64,000 bases of DNA from Mucilaginibacter flavus (GCF_030409315.1 NZ_JAUFPS010000024.1:133607-197606), one strand, 5' to 3'. Counted from the first letter of the stretch, positions 8,775 through 17,465 are shown. Translations and numbers: made by a program. Notes: generated by a model from the sequence alone, not told the origin.

Positions 8775-10971
8775 AAACCGACCATTTAAATTTTTCTATC
8801 AGTTAGAAAGCATAGATTGCGGGCCTGCCTGCCTGGCAATGGTTTCCTGGCATTATAAAAGGAAACTTTCTGTTAAGCAGGTTAAAACCGTATGCTCTAT
8901 AACCAGGATGGGGGTATCCGTTCAGGATATCATTAACGGAGCCAGAAAAATAGGGCTTGAGCCCTCTGGCGTAAAGCTAACCTTAGAAGAATTGGAGGAA
9001 GTTGAATTACCCATTATTCTTTTTTGGAAACAGGACCATTTTGTTGTGCTATACAAAATAGAGAAGCAAAAGAATGGAACTATAAAGTACTATTTAGCAG
9101 ATCCAGGATACGGCAAAATAAAGATTGACTCAGACACCGTGATCCAGGAGTGGATGGGGACTAATCCTAAAGGGATAGCTATTCTTATTGAGCCGGGAGA
9201 AAGCCCCCCGGTGGTTATTGATAAGCCAAAATCAAATTTGTTACAGTCGGCGTATATCCTTAACATCCTTTCTTTTGTAAAAAAGCAAAAATTTAAATAC
9301 CTGGCTTCAATCACCCTGCTTTTAACAGGGCTTGTATTTAACTGGCTATTGCCAATAATTTTTCAAAAAACAATTGACCGGGGAATTATTGGCAAGTCGT
9401 TAAACATGGTTTGGCTATTGTTATTTGCACAGTTCGCATTGTTTTTGGGTAACTTTTTATCTCAACTATTTAGCGATCTAATTCTCACCAGGCTAAACTT
9501 TAACCTATCTATCACACTAAAAGAAAGTTTTCTTTTTAAATTAATGAAGCTGCCTATCAGTTATTTTGATACGCGGCTTAATTCCGATACGCTACAGAGA
9601 CTGAATGATCAAAGTAAAATTCAGTCCTTTTTAACATGGCAGGGTTTGGAGTTTTTTTTAAATGCCCTCAACCTTGTTGTTTTTAGTGTTATTCTCGCTT
9701 ATCTGAATAAATATATATTTTTCAGCTTTTTAATATTAAGTTCATTATCTATTCTTTGGGTTGCCTTTTTTTTAAGGATCAGAGCAATTTTAGAATATTC
9801 AAAATTTTTGAGGCAATCGGAGAATAGTAACAGTCTTTACGAGTTTATTATGAACATGCCCGAAATTAAAGTAAGCGGGGCGCAAAAAACGTCTATAAAC
9901 AAACTCATCAAAATTCAGGAAAAGTTGAACCGATTGGAACTTAGATCCTTGTTTTTGAATATGTACCAAATTATTGGGGCAAACTTTATTTCTAAACTCA
10001 AAGAATTGCTCTCCATTGCCATTTGCGCTTACCTCATTATTAAAGGGCAAATGACCATAGGTACACTTTTAAGCGTATCCTACATTTTAGGGCAGTTAAA
10101 TGTGCCTATATTGAATTTTGTTAATAATATACGAAATGCTCAGGATGCAGACATCTCCCAGAAAAGGATTAACGACGTATACTCTGAACCCGACGAAAAT
10201 AACTCATCAAGTGCACCGCTCCCACAAGAAATTACGCTATTGGATATTGATAATATTTCGTTTAAATACCCAGGCAGCTTTAATTCATTTGTTCTTAACG
10301 ACATTTCTATAAAAATAAAGAAAAACACCGTTACAGCCATTGTTGGGCCAAGCGGTAGCGGAAAAACAACCTTGTTAAAGCTTTTACTTTCGTACTACAA
10401 CGTTACGGAAGGCGAAATAAAATTAAATGATCGTAACTTAAATGATGTTGACAGTGATGAATGGCGAAAACAGTGTGGAACTGTACTCCAGGACGGGCAT
10501 ATATTTGCAACCACAATTGCACAAAATATTGCCATTGCCGACGAGGTTATTGATACCGACCGGCTATTTCACGCGGCAAGGGTGGCATGCCTACATGAAT
10601 TTATCACTCAGCTGCCAATGGGCTATAACACCAAAGTGGGGAATGTGGGCATTGAATTAAGCGGCGGACAAAAACAAAGGTTGCTAATAGCCAGGGCGGT
10701 TTATAAAAACCCACAATTTATATTTTTGGATGAAGCAACCAGTTCATTGGATGCCAATAACGAAAAAGAAATAATAGATAATTTAAGGCTCTTTTTTACA
10801 AACAAAACCGTTGTAATTATAGCTCACCGGCTTAGCACTGTAAAAAATGCAGATCAGATAATAGTGTTAGAAAATGGCCGAATAACAGAAATTGGAAAAC
10901 ACGAAGATTTGACTACAAAAAAAGGAAAATACTTCAAACTGGTAAAAAATCAATTGGAACTGGGGAATTAA
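8764..10971 (+). CDS. C39 peptidase-containing ABC exporter (PCAT, LanT/SunT-like)
   Basis: A 735-residue bifunctional exporter. The N-terminal C39 peptidase has the oxyanion Gln13, catalytic Cys19 (ESIDCGPACL), His92 (DHFVVLY) and Asp113 (LADPGYG), so it looks active. A six-helix membrane domain follows, then an ATPase domain with Walker A GPSGSGKTT, the signature LSGGQKQR, Walker B FIFLDEATSSLD and the H-loop IAHRLST. Start chosen: ATG at 8764, with TGAGGA upstream and an 11-base overlap with the maturase stop. An upstream TTG at 8749 is less likely. It should remove the leader of the two precursors at Ser-Gly and pump the product across the inner membrane. Confidence 0.92.
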   Translation: MPIKNRPFKFFYQLESIDCGPACLAMVSWHYKRKLSVKQVKTVCSITRMGVSVQDIINGARKIGLEPSGVKLTLEELEEVELPIILFWKQDHFVVLYKIEKQKNGTIKYYLADPGYGKIKIDSDTVIQEWMGTNPKGIAILIEPGESPPVVIDKPKSNLLQSAYILNILSFVKKQKFKYLASITLLLTGLVFNWLLPIIFQKTIDRGIIGKSLNMVWLLLFAQFALFLGNFLSQLFSDLILTRLNFNLSITLKESFLFKLMKLPISYFDTRLNSDTLQRLNDQSKIQSFLTWQGLEFFLNALNLVVFSVILAYLNKYIFFSFLILSSLSILWVAFFLRIRAILEYSKFLRQSENSNSLYEFIMNMPEIKVSGAQKTSINKLIKIQEKLNRLELRSLFLNMYQIIGANFISKLKELLSIAICAYLIIKGQMTIGTLLSVSYILGQLNVPILNFVNNIRNAQDADISQKRINDVYSEPDENNSSSAPLPQEITLLDIDNISFKYPGSFNSFVLNDISIKIKKNTVTAIVGPSGSGKTTLLKLLLSYYNVTEGEIKLNDRNLNDVDSDEWRKQCGTVLQDGHIFATTIAQNIAIADEVIDTDRLFHAARVACLHEFITQLPMGYNTKVGNVGIELSGGQKQRLLIARAVYKNPQFIFLDEATSSLDANNEKEIIDNLRLFFTNKTVVIIAHRLSTVKNADQIIVLENGRITEIGKHEDLTTKKGKYFKLVKNQLELGN

Positions 10972-11064
10972 ATATACCGGCAAACGTCATTTAGTAAGTA
11001 AACCGGAGTCGTTTTTTGTAACTTACCTTTTATGGTTCATCTTATAAACTCAAATACCTAAAAC

Positions 11065-11805
11065 ATGAAAAACTTCAACAAGAGCGTTTATTGGGCATTA
11101 ACATTGGTTGTGTTAATAGCTTCATCATTCAAAGGTAATTGTCAATCCGGCACCAACACCGAAACGAGGGTGATTAATACATCTTATAAAACCGTTTGCG
11201 TAGCAACGGGGATACGTTTATCAATAAGCGGGGGAAGCGATAACCGGGTTTTGGTTACGGCCTCTAATCAGAGCCTACGAAAAAAAATAAAAACAACGGT
11301 GGTTAATGATACTTTAAAAGTTTCATTGTCCTATAAAGATGATCCTAACTGGAAAGGATTAGTTAATTCAAAGGAAACTTTAAATGTACAGATCTCTGCC
11401 GGTAATATAGCGTCTATCGAAGCCTCTGAAGCAGCTTCGGTAACTATTAAGGATCAACTTGCAGTAAACCAACTATCTCTTACGCTTGTAACAGGCGCCC
11501 AATTATATGCAAACATCAACTGTAAAATGCTTAATGCAGAAATTCAGGACGGAAGCAACCTCATTTTAAAAGGTGAAGCAGTTACCGGCAATTTCCACGT
11601 AAAAGGAGGAAGCATTTTTGACGGGAAAAAACTGATGCTGGAATCATGCAGTGCCCGGGTATATAGCGGCAGTGAATCCTATCTATTTGTTACCAAGAAA
11701 TTAAACATTGTAGCCAAAAATGACGCGCGGGTTTATTTAACCGGCAACCCGACTGACATAACTAAAGATATAGAAAAAAGCTATTTAAGATCTAACGGTA
11801 AATAA
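11065..11805 (+). CDS. Secreted head-GIN / DUF2807 domain protein
   Basis: A 246-residue protein with an N-terminal signal sequence (hydrophobic WALTLVVLIASSF, cleavage near GNCQ). The rest is a repetitive beta-rich head-GIN domain, recognisable from ETRVINTSYKTVCVATGIRL near the start and the runs of short beta-strands ending in small residues. The family is common in Bacteroidota cell envelopes and has no settled function. It lies 93 bases after the exporter on the same strand, so it may belong to the peptide locus, perhaps as an envelope or self-protection protein. It may equally be an unrelated neighbour. The gene ends just before a bidirectional terminator. Confidence 0.78.
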   Translation: MKNFNKSVYWALTLVVLIASSFKGNCQSGTNTETRVINTSYKTVCVATGIRLSISGGSDNRVLVTASNQSLRKKIKTTVVNDTLKVSLSYKDDPNWKGLVNSKETLNVQISAGNIASIEASEAASVTIKDQLAVNQLSLTLVTGAQLYANINCKMLNAEIQDGSNLILKGEAVTGNFHVKGGSIFDGKKLMLESCSARVYSGSESYLFVTKKLNIVAKNDARVYLTGNPTDITKDIEKSYLRSNGK

Positions 11806-11869
11806 TTAAGCAACAAATTCCGCTTTTTCTGCTTGATCCCTTTCTTATTATTCGGGGATGCTACAAATA

Positions 11870-11905
11870 AAAAATCCTGTAAATCATATTATTTACAGGA
11901 TTTTT
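11870..11905. terminator. Bidirectional terminator between DUF2807 gene and tRNA-Ser
   Basis: AAAAATCCTGTAAAT at 11870-11884 and its perfect reverse complement at 11891-11905 form a 15-bp stem with a six-base loop. A runs on one side and T runs on the other allow it to terminate both the rightward head-GIN gene and the leftward tRNA. Confidence 0.85.
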
Positions 11906-11925
11906 AGTGGATTTAAAGTTTCCCT

Positions 11926-12015
11926 TGGCGGTGAGGGAGGGATTCGAACCCTCGGTACAGTTTCCCGTACGTCAGTTTAGCAAACTGATCCTTTCGGCCT
12001 CTCAGGCACCTCACC
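11926..12015 (-). tRNA. tRNA-Ser (anticodon GCU)
   Basis: Read on the minus strand, the 90-base gene begins GGTGAGGTGCCTGAGAGG and ends CCTCACCGCCA, so acceptor arms GGTGAGG/CCTCACC pair and CCA is encoded. The anticodon arm TCAGT-TTGCTAA-ACTGA gives anticodon GCT. A long variable arm (TACGGGAAACTGTA) and the T-arm GGTTCGAATCC are present, as expected for class II tRNA-Ser. Its 3' end faces the AT-rich peptide locus to the left. Confidence 0.96.
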
Positions 12016-12097
12016 AGTGTTTTTTAAACTTGTCCCCCGTTTTCGGGATTGCAAATATAGTAAAACATGCTTCCCGTCAAAAAAATATTTCGGATTT

Positions 12098-14167
12098 TTA
12101 ATAATCTATCCGCACATGGTAAATACTCATCAGCATCCGCTTAAATATTTCTTTAATGGTTTCAATATCCTTTAAAGTTATATTACTGTCTTTCAACTGG
12201 TTTTGATCGAGTTTATATTTCACTATCCTATCTACCAAAACACTTATCGATTCAGCATCCGGTTCTTTTAACGAGCGCGAAGCAGCCTCAACCGAGTCGG
12301 CAAGCATCAAAACCCCCGCTTCTTTGGTGAAAGGGATGGGGCCTGGATACCTAAAAATGTTCTCGTTGATGAATTTTTCAGGAAAATTCTTCAATGACGA
12401 CTGGTAAAAATAATCGACCCGGGTATTGCCATGGTGTGTGCGGATAAAATCGATGATCACTTCGGGCAGGTTTGCCTTGCGTGCCATTTCGATACCCTTG
12501 CTCACGTGGCGGATGATCACCTGGGCACTTTCTTCATAAGGTAACTTATCATGCGGGTTAAAGCCCGAGCTTTGGTTTTCGATAAAGAACAACGGATTTT
12601 CCATTTTACCAATATCGTGGTACAATGCCCCTGCCCGTACCAGCAAAGCATTGCCACCAATGCTGTAAATGGCATTCTCGGCCAAATTGGCTACCTGTAA
12701 CGAATGCTGAAAGGTACCGGGAGCAGTAAAGGCCAACTCGCGTAATAATGGCGCATTGGTATTGGTAAGCTCTATAAGCGTAATATCTGACGTAAGGGCG
12801 AAGATCTTCTCAAAAATGATGATCATCGGGTAAGCCAGCAAGGTGAGCATCACGCTTACTACAAAGGGCAAAAAGTCGGTCCAGTCGATATCATTGAATG
12901 TACCCTCCCTGATGAAAGTAATACCCAAAAAGGCAACAAAATAAGTAAACACAATCATTCCCGCCGAAATGAAATACTGTTCGCGGCGAAGCAGGTTTTT
13001 GATACTGTATATAGATACCATCCCCGCGGTAATCTCGTAATAAGCAAACTCGAAGCTATTGGGCACAAAAAAGCCTGCTATTAACACCACCAGCAAATGG
13101 ATATTGAGCGCCAAACGGGTATCAAACAAAATGCGGATAATGATAGGTACTATACAATAAGGAATATAGTAAAGGTTGGTAGGTATCTGAAATTTGATGG
13201 CTGCCGATAATGTTGCCAACATGGCGGTGATTACCAGCAATATCAAACCAACTAAACGGTTATCGGCAAAAATATCCTTGCGGAACAGGTACAGGAATAT
13301 CATTAACAGCGCTATGGCAATAGAAACCAACATAACCTGGCCGGCCAGTACCAGCACCCGGTTGCCATTTACCCGTGCATTATTTTCAAAAGCTTTTTTG
13401 TATGACTCCAGCTTTTGAAAAACATCATCGTTAATAACCGAACCTTTATAAACTATCACCTCCCCTTTTTGTACCATGCCGCGGGTTATAGATAAACCAT
13501 CATAAACCTCTTTCTCTAAGCGCAGGGTAAGGTTATCATCATAATTTAAATTGCTTTGGATGCGATTTTGAAGCAGATCGAGCAAAAAGGCTTTATCCAC
13601 ATCCGTGCGTTTGCTTAGTACCTTATCACAGTAAGCCAAAGCTTTCTCTTTGGTGAATAGCGAATTGGTATTTTTATCGGTAGCTACATTTTTGTTTAAT
13701 ATGGTTACCGGGTAATTATTAGCGTGGGTAAGATATTTATCGTTCAGTTTTAAAATACCGGTATCATAAACCTCTTTTAACAATGCCGTACCGGCTTCAA
13801 TGTATTTAGGCTTTAGCTTGTCATTTATACCGGCGTTATGCCATTTTATCTCCAGGTCGCTTTTAAAGCCTTCCGTTTGCTGATCGCCGGCCGCGGCATC
13901 GAGCTGATATATGGGCGTAATACTTTCGTAAGCAGTTTTCCTTTCGTTATCAATTTCCTGCCCGGTTTTTAAGATGGCGAAATTATAGGGAGATATAAGG
14001 TCCTTTTGGTTCCAGATACGTCCTTTTTCATATTCATAGCCAAATTTTGCCTGCTTGGGTAAAAAGAAAACAATAAGGCCGATGCTCACCAGCATCATCA
14101 AAAACTTAACGTTGCGGGCATATTTGCGCATTAAGGCTTTTTGCCGCGAGGTGGATAGTTTTGCCAT
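12098..14167 (-). CDS. 7TM-HD family phosphohydrolase (PgpH-like)
   Basis: A 689-residue membrane protein. One N-terminal helix (FLMMLVSIGLIVFFL) is followed by an extracytoplasmic 7TMR-HDED-type domain, about seven membrane helices (roughly residues 270-460), and a cytosolic HD domain with ALYHDIGKMENP and, later, THHGNTRVDYF. In Listeria the homologue PgpH hydrolyses cyclic di-AMP. That role is plausible here but not demonstrated by sequence. Length and architecture match the family. The gene stands alone, ending 82 bases from the tRNA and preceded by a heptad-repeat spacer. Confidence 0.9.
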   Translation of the reverse strand: MAKLSTSRQKALMRKYARNVKFLMMLVSIGLIVFFLPKQAKFGYEYEKGRIWNQKDLISPYNFAILKTGQEIDNERKTAYESITPIYQLDAAAGDQQTEGFKSDLEIKWHNAGINDKLKPKYIEAGTALLKEVYDTGILKLNDKYLTHANNYPVTILNKNVATDKNTNSLFTKEKALAYCDKVLSKRTDVDKAFLLDLLQNRIQSNLNYDDNLTLRLEKEVYDGLSITRGMVQKGEVIVYKGSVINDDVFQKLESYKKAFENNARVNGNRVLVLAGQVMLVSIAIALLMIFLYLFRKDIFADNRLVGLILLVITAMLATLSAAIKFQIPTNLYYIPYCIVPIIIRILFDTRLALNIHLLVVLIAGFFVPNSFEFAYYEITAGMVSIYSIKNLLRREQYFISAGMIVFTYFVAFLGITFIREGTFNDIDWTDFLPFVVSVMLTLLAYPMIIIFEKIFALTSDITLIELTNTNAPLLRELAFTAPGTFQHSLQVANLAENAIYSIGGNALLVRAGALYHDIGKMENPLFFIENQSSGFNPHDKLPYEESAQVIIRHVSKGIEMARKANLPEVIIDFIRTHHGNTRVDYFYQSSLKNFPEKFINENIFRYPGPIPFTKEAGVLMLADSVEAASRSLKEPDAESISVLVDRIVKYKLDQNQLKDSNITLKDIETIKEIFKRMLMSIYHVRIDY

Positions 14168-14200
14168 TTATATGATTAAGCGCTCAAAAATAAGGTTTTT

Positions 14201-14370
14201 CAAGAAGAGTCAAGAATCAAGAATCAAGACAGGAGCCTTGCGCATTCTTAACACAACTAAGCGCTTATTTCATCCCTCGTTTCATACAACTCGCTTTTGA
14301 TCTTTGCTCATTAATCATTACTCACCCAAGCTCCCTCTTAATTCTTGACTCTTAATTCTTGATTCTTATT
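14201..14370. repeat. Inverted heptad-repeat element (GARTCAA family)
   Basis: The left arm at 14201-14235 reads as seven-base units GAGTCAA, GAATCAA, GAATCAA. The right arm at 14331-14370 has the reverse complement units CTCTTAA, TTCTTGA, CTCTTAA, TTCTTGA. A 95-base interior without repeats separates them. The same heptad family recurs at 23256-23607, in lysA (40626-40674) and at 62116-62317. The element fills the spacer between the 7TM-HD gene and the SPFH gene. Confidence 0.8.
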
Positions 14371-14432
14371 TGCGTTTATCAAATAAAATTTGATATCTTT
14401 ATGATATCATTTTAAAATCAATTTAAATCATC

Positions 14433-15290
14433 ATGGACTCTGAAAAAATCATCAATCCGCCTTCGGGCTTTACGGTATTCTTCGCATTCCTTGCCGTATC
14501 ATTAATAGCTATTATTTGTTTTTGTACAGGCATAGAAGCCCTGGGTTTTATATTGGGTTTTGTTGGCCTGTTTTTCCTAGTCCCGGGTCTTATCGTAGTT
14601 AATCCAAATGAGTCAAAGGTACTTACGCTGTTTGGCAAGTACCAGGGCACTGTTAAAAAGGATGGCTTCTTTTGGGTAAATCCATTCACTGTAAAAAAGA
14701 AGGTTTCACTAAGGGCATTTAACTTAAATGGCCAACAGCTAAAGGTTAACGATAGTATCGGCAACCCCATTGAAATTGCCGCGGTAATTGTATGGCAGAT
14801 AAAAGATACGGCCAGCGCGGTTTTCGCGGTTGAAAACTATATCCAATATGTAAACATCCAAAGCGAGGCTGCTGTCAGGCACCTGGCAAACTCCTTTCCT
14901 TATGATAACCTGGAGGATGAAACAGCCACCATCACGTTACGTGGCGGTGCCGAACAAGTAAGCAGCATGCTTGAAAAAGAGCTGAACGAAAGGCTTGATC
15001 GTGCCGGTATTGAGGTATTGGAGGCGAGAATATCGCACCTGGCTTACGCGCCTGAGATTGCCCATTCCATGCTGCAAGTACAGCAAGCATCGGCCATCAT
15101 AGCTGCCCGCAGGTTAATTGTAGAGGGCGCGGTAGGAATGGTTGAAATGGCCTTGAATAAACTATCAGAAAAAAATATAGTGGAGTTGGATGAAGAACGC
15201 AAAGCCGCCATGGTGAGCAATTTGTTAGTAGTATTATGTGGCGATAAAGCGGTTAATCCTGTGGTTAACACCGGCACTTTATATCATTAA
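14433..15290 (+). CDS. SPFH/band 7 (prohibitin-like) membrane protein
   Basis: A 285-residue protein with two N-terminal hydrophobic helices (about residues 10-50) and then an SPFH domain. Characteristic stretches are [46 protein letters not shown] and the [13 protein letters not shown] helix. The C-terminal part is a helical segment rich in Ala and Glu, as in oligomerising SPFH proteins. These proteins form large assemblies on the inner membrane. The gene starts a tight cluster with a 176-residue protein five bases downstream and a small Arc-like protein after that, so the three are probably co-transcribed. Confidence 0.88.
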   Translation: MDSEKIINPPSGFTVFFAFLAVSLIAIICFCTGIEALGFILGFVGLFFLVPGLIVVNPNESKVLTLFGKYQGTVKKDGFFWVNPFTVKKKVSLRAFNLNGQQLKVNDSIGNPIEIAAVIVWQIKDTASAVFAVENYIQYVNIQSEAAVRHLANSFPYDNLEDETATITLRGGAEQVSSMLEKELNERLDRAGIEVLEARISHLAYAPEIAHSMLQVQQASAIIAARRLIVEGAVGMVEMALNKLSEKNIVELDEERKAAMVSNLLVVLCGDKAVNPVVNTGTLYH

Positions 15291-15295
15291 TAATC

Positions 15296-15826
15296 ATGGA
15301 GCAGTACAGAAGTTTTGATCAGTTGCGTAACAACCAACTGGCTATCACCAGAACCGGTTTTTTCAGGCCTTATTTTGAGCTAAGTGGTGGTCAGTTTACT
15401 TATGGTAAACTGAGCTATGCCAGCCTATGGAAAACCAAAATGATATTAGAATCGGCACAAAATACATGGATAATTAAACGTAAAGGCGCGTTTAGCCGAT
15501 CACTATTAGTTACCGATAGCAACGAGATGGAATTAGGTATTGTTACACCCGAATTATTATCAAGAAAGGTAAACCTAATGATGAATAACGGCTTTGAAGC
15601 CGTCTATCTGGCCAAAAAGTTATTTACCCGCACTTTTAGCCTAACAAGTGAACAATATGGCGATATCCTTGATATTAAAACTGAATTATGGGGTATGAAA
15701 AAGCCGTTTACAATAACGGTAGATTTAGATAAACTAAAACAAATACCTGATATGCCTTTGCTGGCCTTATTGGGGGTAAACTTAATTTTGATGAAACAGG
15801 CGCAGGCCGCGGCAGCAGGAGGTTGA
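15296..15826 (+). CDS. Conserved hypothetical protein of the SPFH cluster
   Basis: A 176-residue soluble-looking protein that I do not recognise. It has an N-terminal half with mixed beta segments (GGQFTYGKLSYASLW, NTWIIKRKGAFSRSLLV) and a C-terminal hydrophobic helix (MPLLALLGVNLILMK) ending in an Ala/Gly tail. The beta-rich part has the feel of a tubby-like or LURP fold but that is only an impression. It starts five bases after the SPFH gene and ends one base before the next ATG, so it is almost certainly translated from the same message. Confidence 0.7.
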   Translation: MEQYRSFDQLRNNQLAITRTGFFRPYFELSGGQFTYGKLSYASLWKTKMILESAQNTWIIKRKGAFSRSLLVTDSNEMELGIVTPELLSRKVNLMMNNGFEAVYLAKKLFTRTFSLTSEQYGDILDIKTELWGMKKPFTITVDLDKLKQIPDMPLLALLGVNLILMKQAQAAAAGG

Positions 15827-15827
15827 T

Positions 15828-15992
15828 ATGGCGGAGAAAAAAGCATTTGTATTACGCATCAGTGCGGAGGTATTAAAGGAACTGGAAACCTGGGCCGCCG
15901 AAGAATTCAGAAGCACCAACGGGCAGATAGAATACTTGATGCAACAAGCTTTGCTGACACGTAAAAAGGGGGCGAAGAGGAAAAAAGAATAA
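15828..15992 (+). CDS. Small Arc/ribbon-helix-helix-like protein
   Basis: A 54-codon frame directly after the preceding stop, with AGGAGG eight bases upstream of the ATG, a clear ribosome site. It reads MAEKKAFVLRISAEVLKELE, then WAAEEFRSTNGQIEYLMQQA and a basic tail. The beta-strand followed by two helices, with RSTNGQIEYLMQ as the second, is the ribbon-helix-helix pattern of Arc/CopG DNA-binding proteins. It may regulate the SPFH cluster or have adopted a structural role. It is easily missed because of its length. Confidence 0.75.
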   Translation: MAEKKAFVLRISAEVLKELETWAAEEFRSTNGQIEYLMQQALLTRKKGAKRKKE

Positions 15993-15995
15993 TCA

Positions 15996-16120
15996 GTTGG
16001 CAGTTTTCGGTTTGCAGTTAGCAGTAGTATCAACATATTGGCGCTATTCATTACCGATGAAATACTCTAATGCTCCCAATGAAGAAATTTTAAAAAATAT
16101 GCCAACTGCCGGCTGCACAC
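15996..16120. repeat. Inverted heptad arrays (GTTNGCA family)
   Basis: The left array at 15996-16023 reads GTTGGCA, GTTTTCG, GTTTGCA, GTTAGCA. The right array at 16100-16120 reads TGCCAAC, TGCCGGC, TGCACAC, which is the inverted form. The interior of about 75 bases is unremarkable. The arrangement matches other spacers in the window, though the unit sequence differs. It begins four bases after the stop of the Arc-like gene. Confidence 0.65.
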
Positions 16121-16168
16121 CGTCAATAATATTATGCATGCATAGCTTTTTACTCTCCTCAAAATAAC

Positions 16169-16176
16169 TAAATTTG
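16169..16176 (+). promoter_or_regulatory. Bacteroidota -7 element of the thiolase gene
   Basis: TAAATTTG matches TAnnTTTG exactly and lies 24 bases before the thiolase ATG. A T-rich stretch (CTTTTTAC) at about 16146-16153 is in the right place for the -33 element. A short leader of roughly 20 bases is predicted. Confidence 0.5.
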
Positions 16177-16200
16177 TCCTACCAATTTAATGAGGGACAC

Positions 16201-17379
16201 ATGAAAGAAGTAGTAATAGTAGCCGCTACCCGCACGCCCATAGGCAGTTTTGGGGGCAGCTTAGCCAATATTAGCGCCACACAGCTTGGGGCACAGGTTA
16301 TCAAATCGGCAGTTGAAAAGGCCGGTTTACGGCCAGATCAAATTCAAGAAGTTTATATGGGGAATGTAATGTCGGCCAATTTGGGGCAGGCACCGGCTAC
16401 ACAGGCGGCTATATTTGCAGGCTTACCACATTTACCTGCTACTACCATAAATAAAGTTTGCGCGTCAGGCATGAAAGCTATTATGCTGGCCGCCCAAAGC
16501 ATCGCCCTTGGTCAAAATGAGATTGTTGTTGCCGGCGGCATGGAAAGTATGAGCAATGTGCCCTATTACTTAGATAAAGCCCGTAACGGCTATCGCTTAG
16601 GCAACGGCCAAATTACGGATGGATTGGTGAAAGATGGTCTTTGGGATGTTTATAATGATTACCACATGGGCTCAGCAGCCGAACTTTGCGCCGTCGATTG
16701 CAACATCAGTCGCGAGGAGCAGGATGCTTTTGCTATTGAATCGTACAACCGGTCGCAAAAGGCCCAGGCCGATGGTAAGTTCAAAGACGAGATCACCCCA
16801 ATCGAGCTAAAAGATAAAAAAGGTGATATCACCTTATTTGCCGATGACGAGGAACCCCAAGCTGTTAAGTTTGAAAAAATCCCTTCTTTAAAACCCGTAT
16901 TTAAAAAAGACGGCACAGTAACCGCTGCCAACGCGTCCACCCTAAATGATGGTGCTGCTGCTTTGGTGTTGATGAGCCGTGAAAAGGCCGATGAACTGGG
17001 CATTAAACCGCTTGCCCGCATAGTATCTTATGCCGACGCGCAACAAGCACCGGAGTGGTTTACTACTGCGCCATCTAAAGCTATCCCACTGGCCTTACAC
17101 AGAGCTGGTTTATCGGCAGATCAGATCGATTACTTTGAAATTAACGAAGCATTCTCGGTAGTTGCCATAGCCAATAATCAATTATTAAAACTCGCCCCTA
17201 CAAAAGTTAACGTTAACGGTGGTGCTGTTTCCTTAGGTCACCCGCTGGGTGCATCGGGCGCACGTATCATTGTTACCTTAATTAACGTATTAAACCAAAA
17301 CCAGGGCAAATTTGGCGCTGCCGGAATTTGTAACGGCGGTGGCGGTGCCAGCGCAATGGTTATTGAAAATTTACGTTAG
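16201..17379 (+). CDS. Acetyl-CoA C-acetyltransferase (thiolase)
   Basis: A 392-residue thiolase. It condenses two acetyl-CoA to acetoacetyl-CoA or cleaves 3-ketoacyl-CoA. The acyl-enzyme Cys lies in NKVCASGMKA (about residue 88). The C-terminal catalytic elements are GGAVSLGHPLGASG and CNGGGGASAM. The N-terminal signature ATRTPIGSFGG is complete. The ATG at 16201 is chosen because a -7 promoter element lies just upstream and the protein then begins MKEVVIVAATRTP, as in the family. The longer frame from a TTG at 16174 overlaps that promoter. It stands alone, so biosynthetic or degradative use cannot be told from context. Confidence 0.94.
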   Translation: MKEVVIVAATRTPIGSFGGSLANISATQLGAQVIKSAVEKAGLRPDQIQEVYMGNVMSANLGQAPATQAAIFAGLPHLPATTINKVCASGMKAIMLAAQSIALGQNEIVVAGGMESMSNVPYYLDKARNGYRLGNGQITDGLVKDGLWDVYNDYHMGSAAELCAVDCNISREEQDAFAIESYNRSQKAQADGKFKDEITPIELKDKKGDITLFADDEEPQAVKFEKIPSLKPVFKKDGTVTAANASTLNDGAAALVLMSREKADELGIKPLARIVSYADAQQAPEWFTTAPSKAIPLALHRAGLSADQIDYFEINEAFSVVAIANNQLLKLAPTKVNVNGGAVSLGHPLGASGARIIVTLINVLNQNQGKFGAAGICNGGGGASAMVIENLR

Positions 17380-17437
17380 TAGACATTTAACATCGATTGT
17401 AAAAATACTTAACCAGAGAATAGCAAAGCGGCGAAAG

Positions 17438-17465
17438 ACTTACGAAGTTTTTAAACTTCGTAAGT
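17438..17465. terminator. Hairpin after thiolase
   Basis: ACTTACGAAGTTT at 17438-17450 and AAACTTCGTAAGT at 17453-17465 are perfect 13-base inverted repeats with a two-base spacer. The position, 59 bases after the thiolase stop, suits termination, although no long T run follows. Confidence 0.5.

Noticed and set aside
11907..12101. 64-codon forward frame
   Set aside because: It lies across the tRNA-Ser gene and its flanks. Translation of the tRNA complement explains the frame.
17438..17465. Inverted repeat as transposon terminus
   Set aside because: A single local hairpin with a two-base loop after a stop codon. No transposase or second copy is seen in the window.
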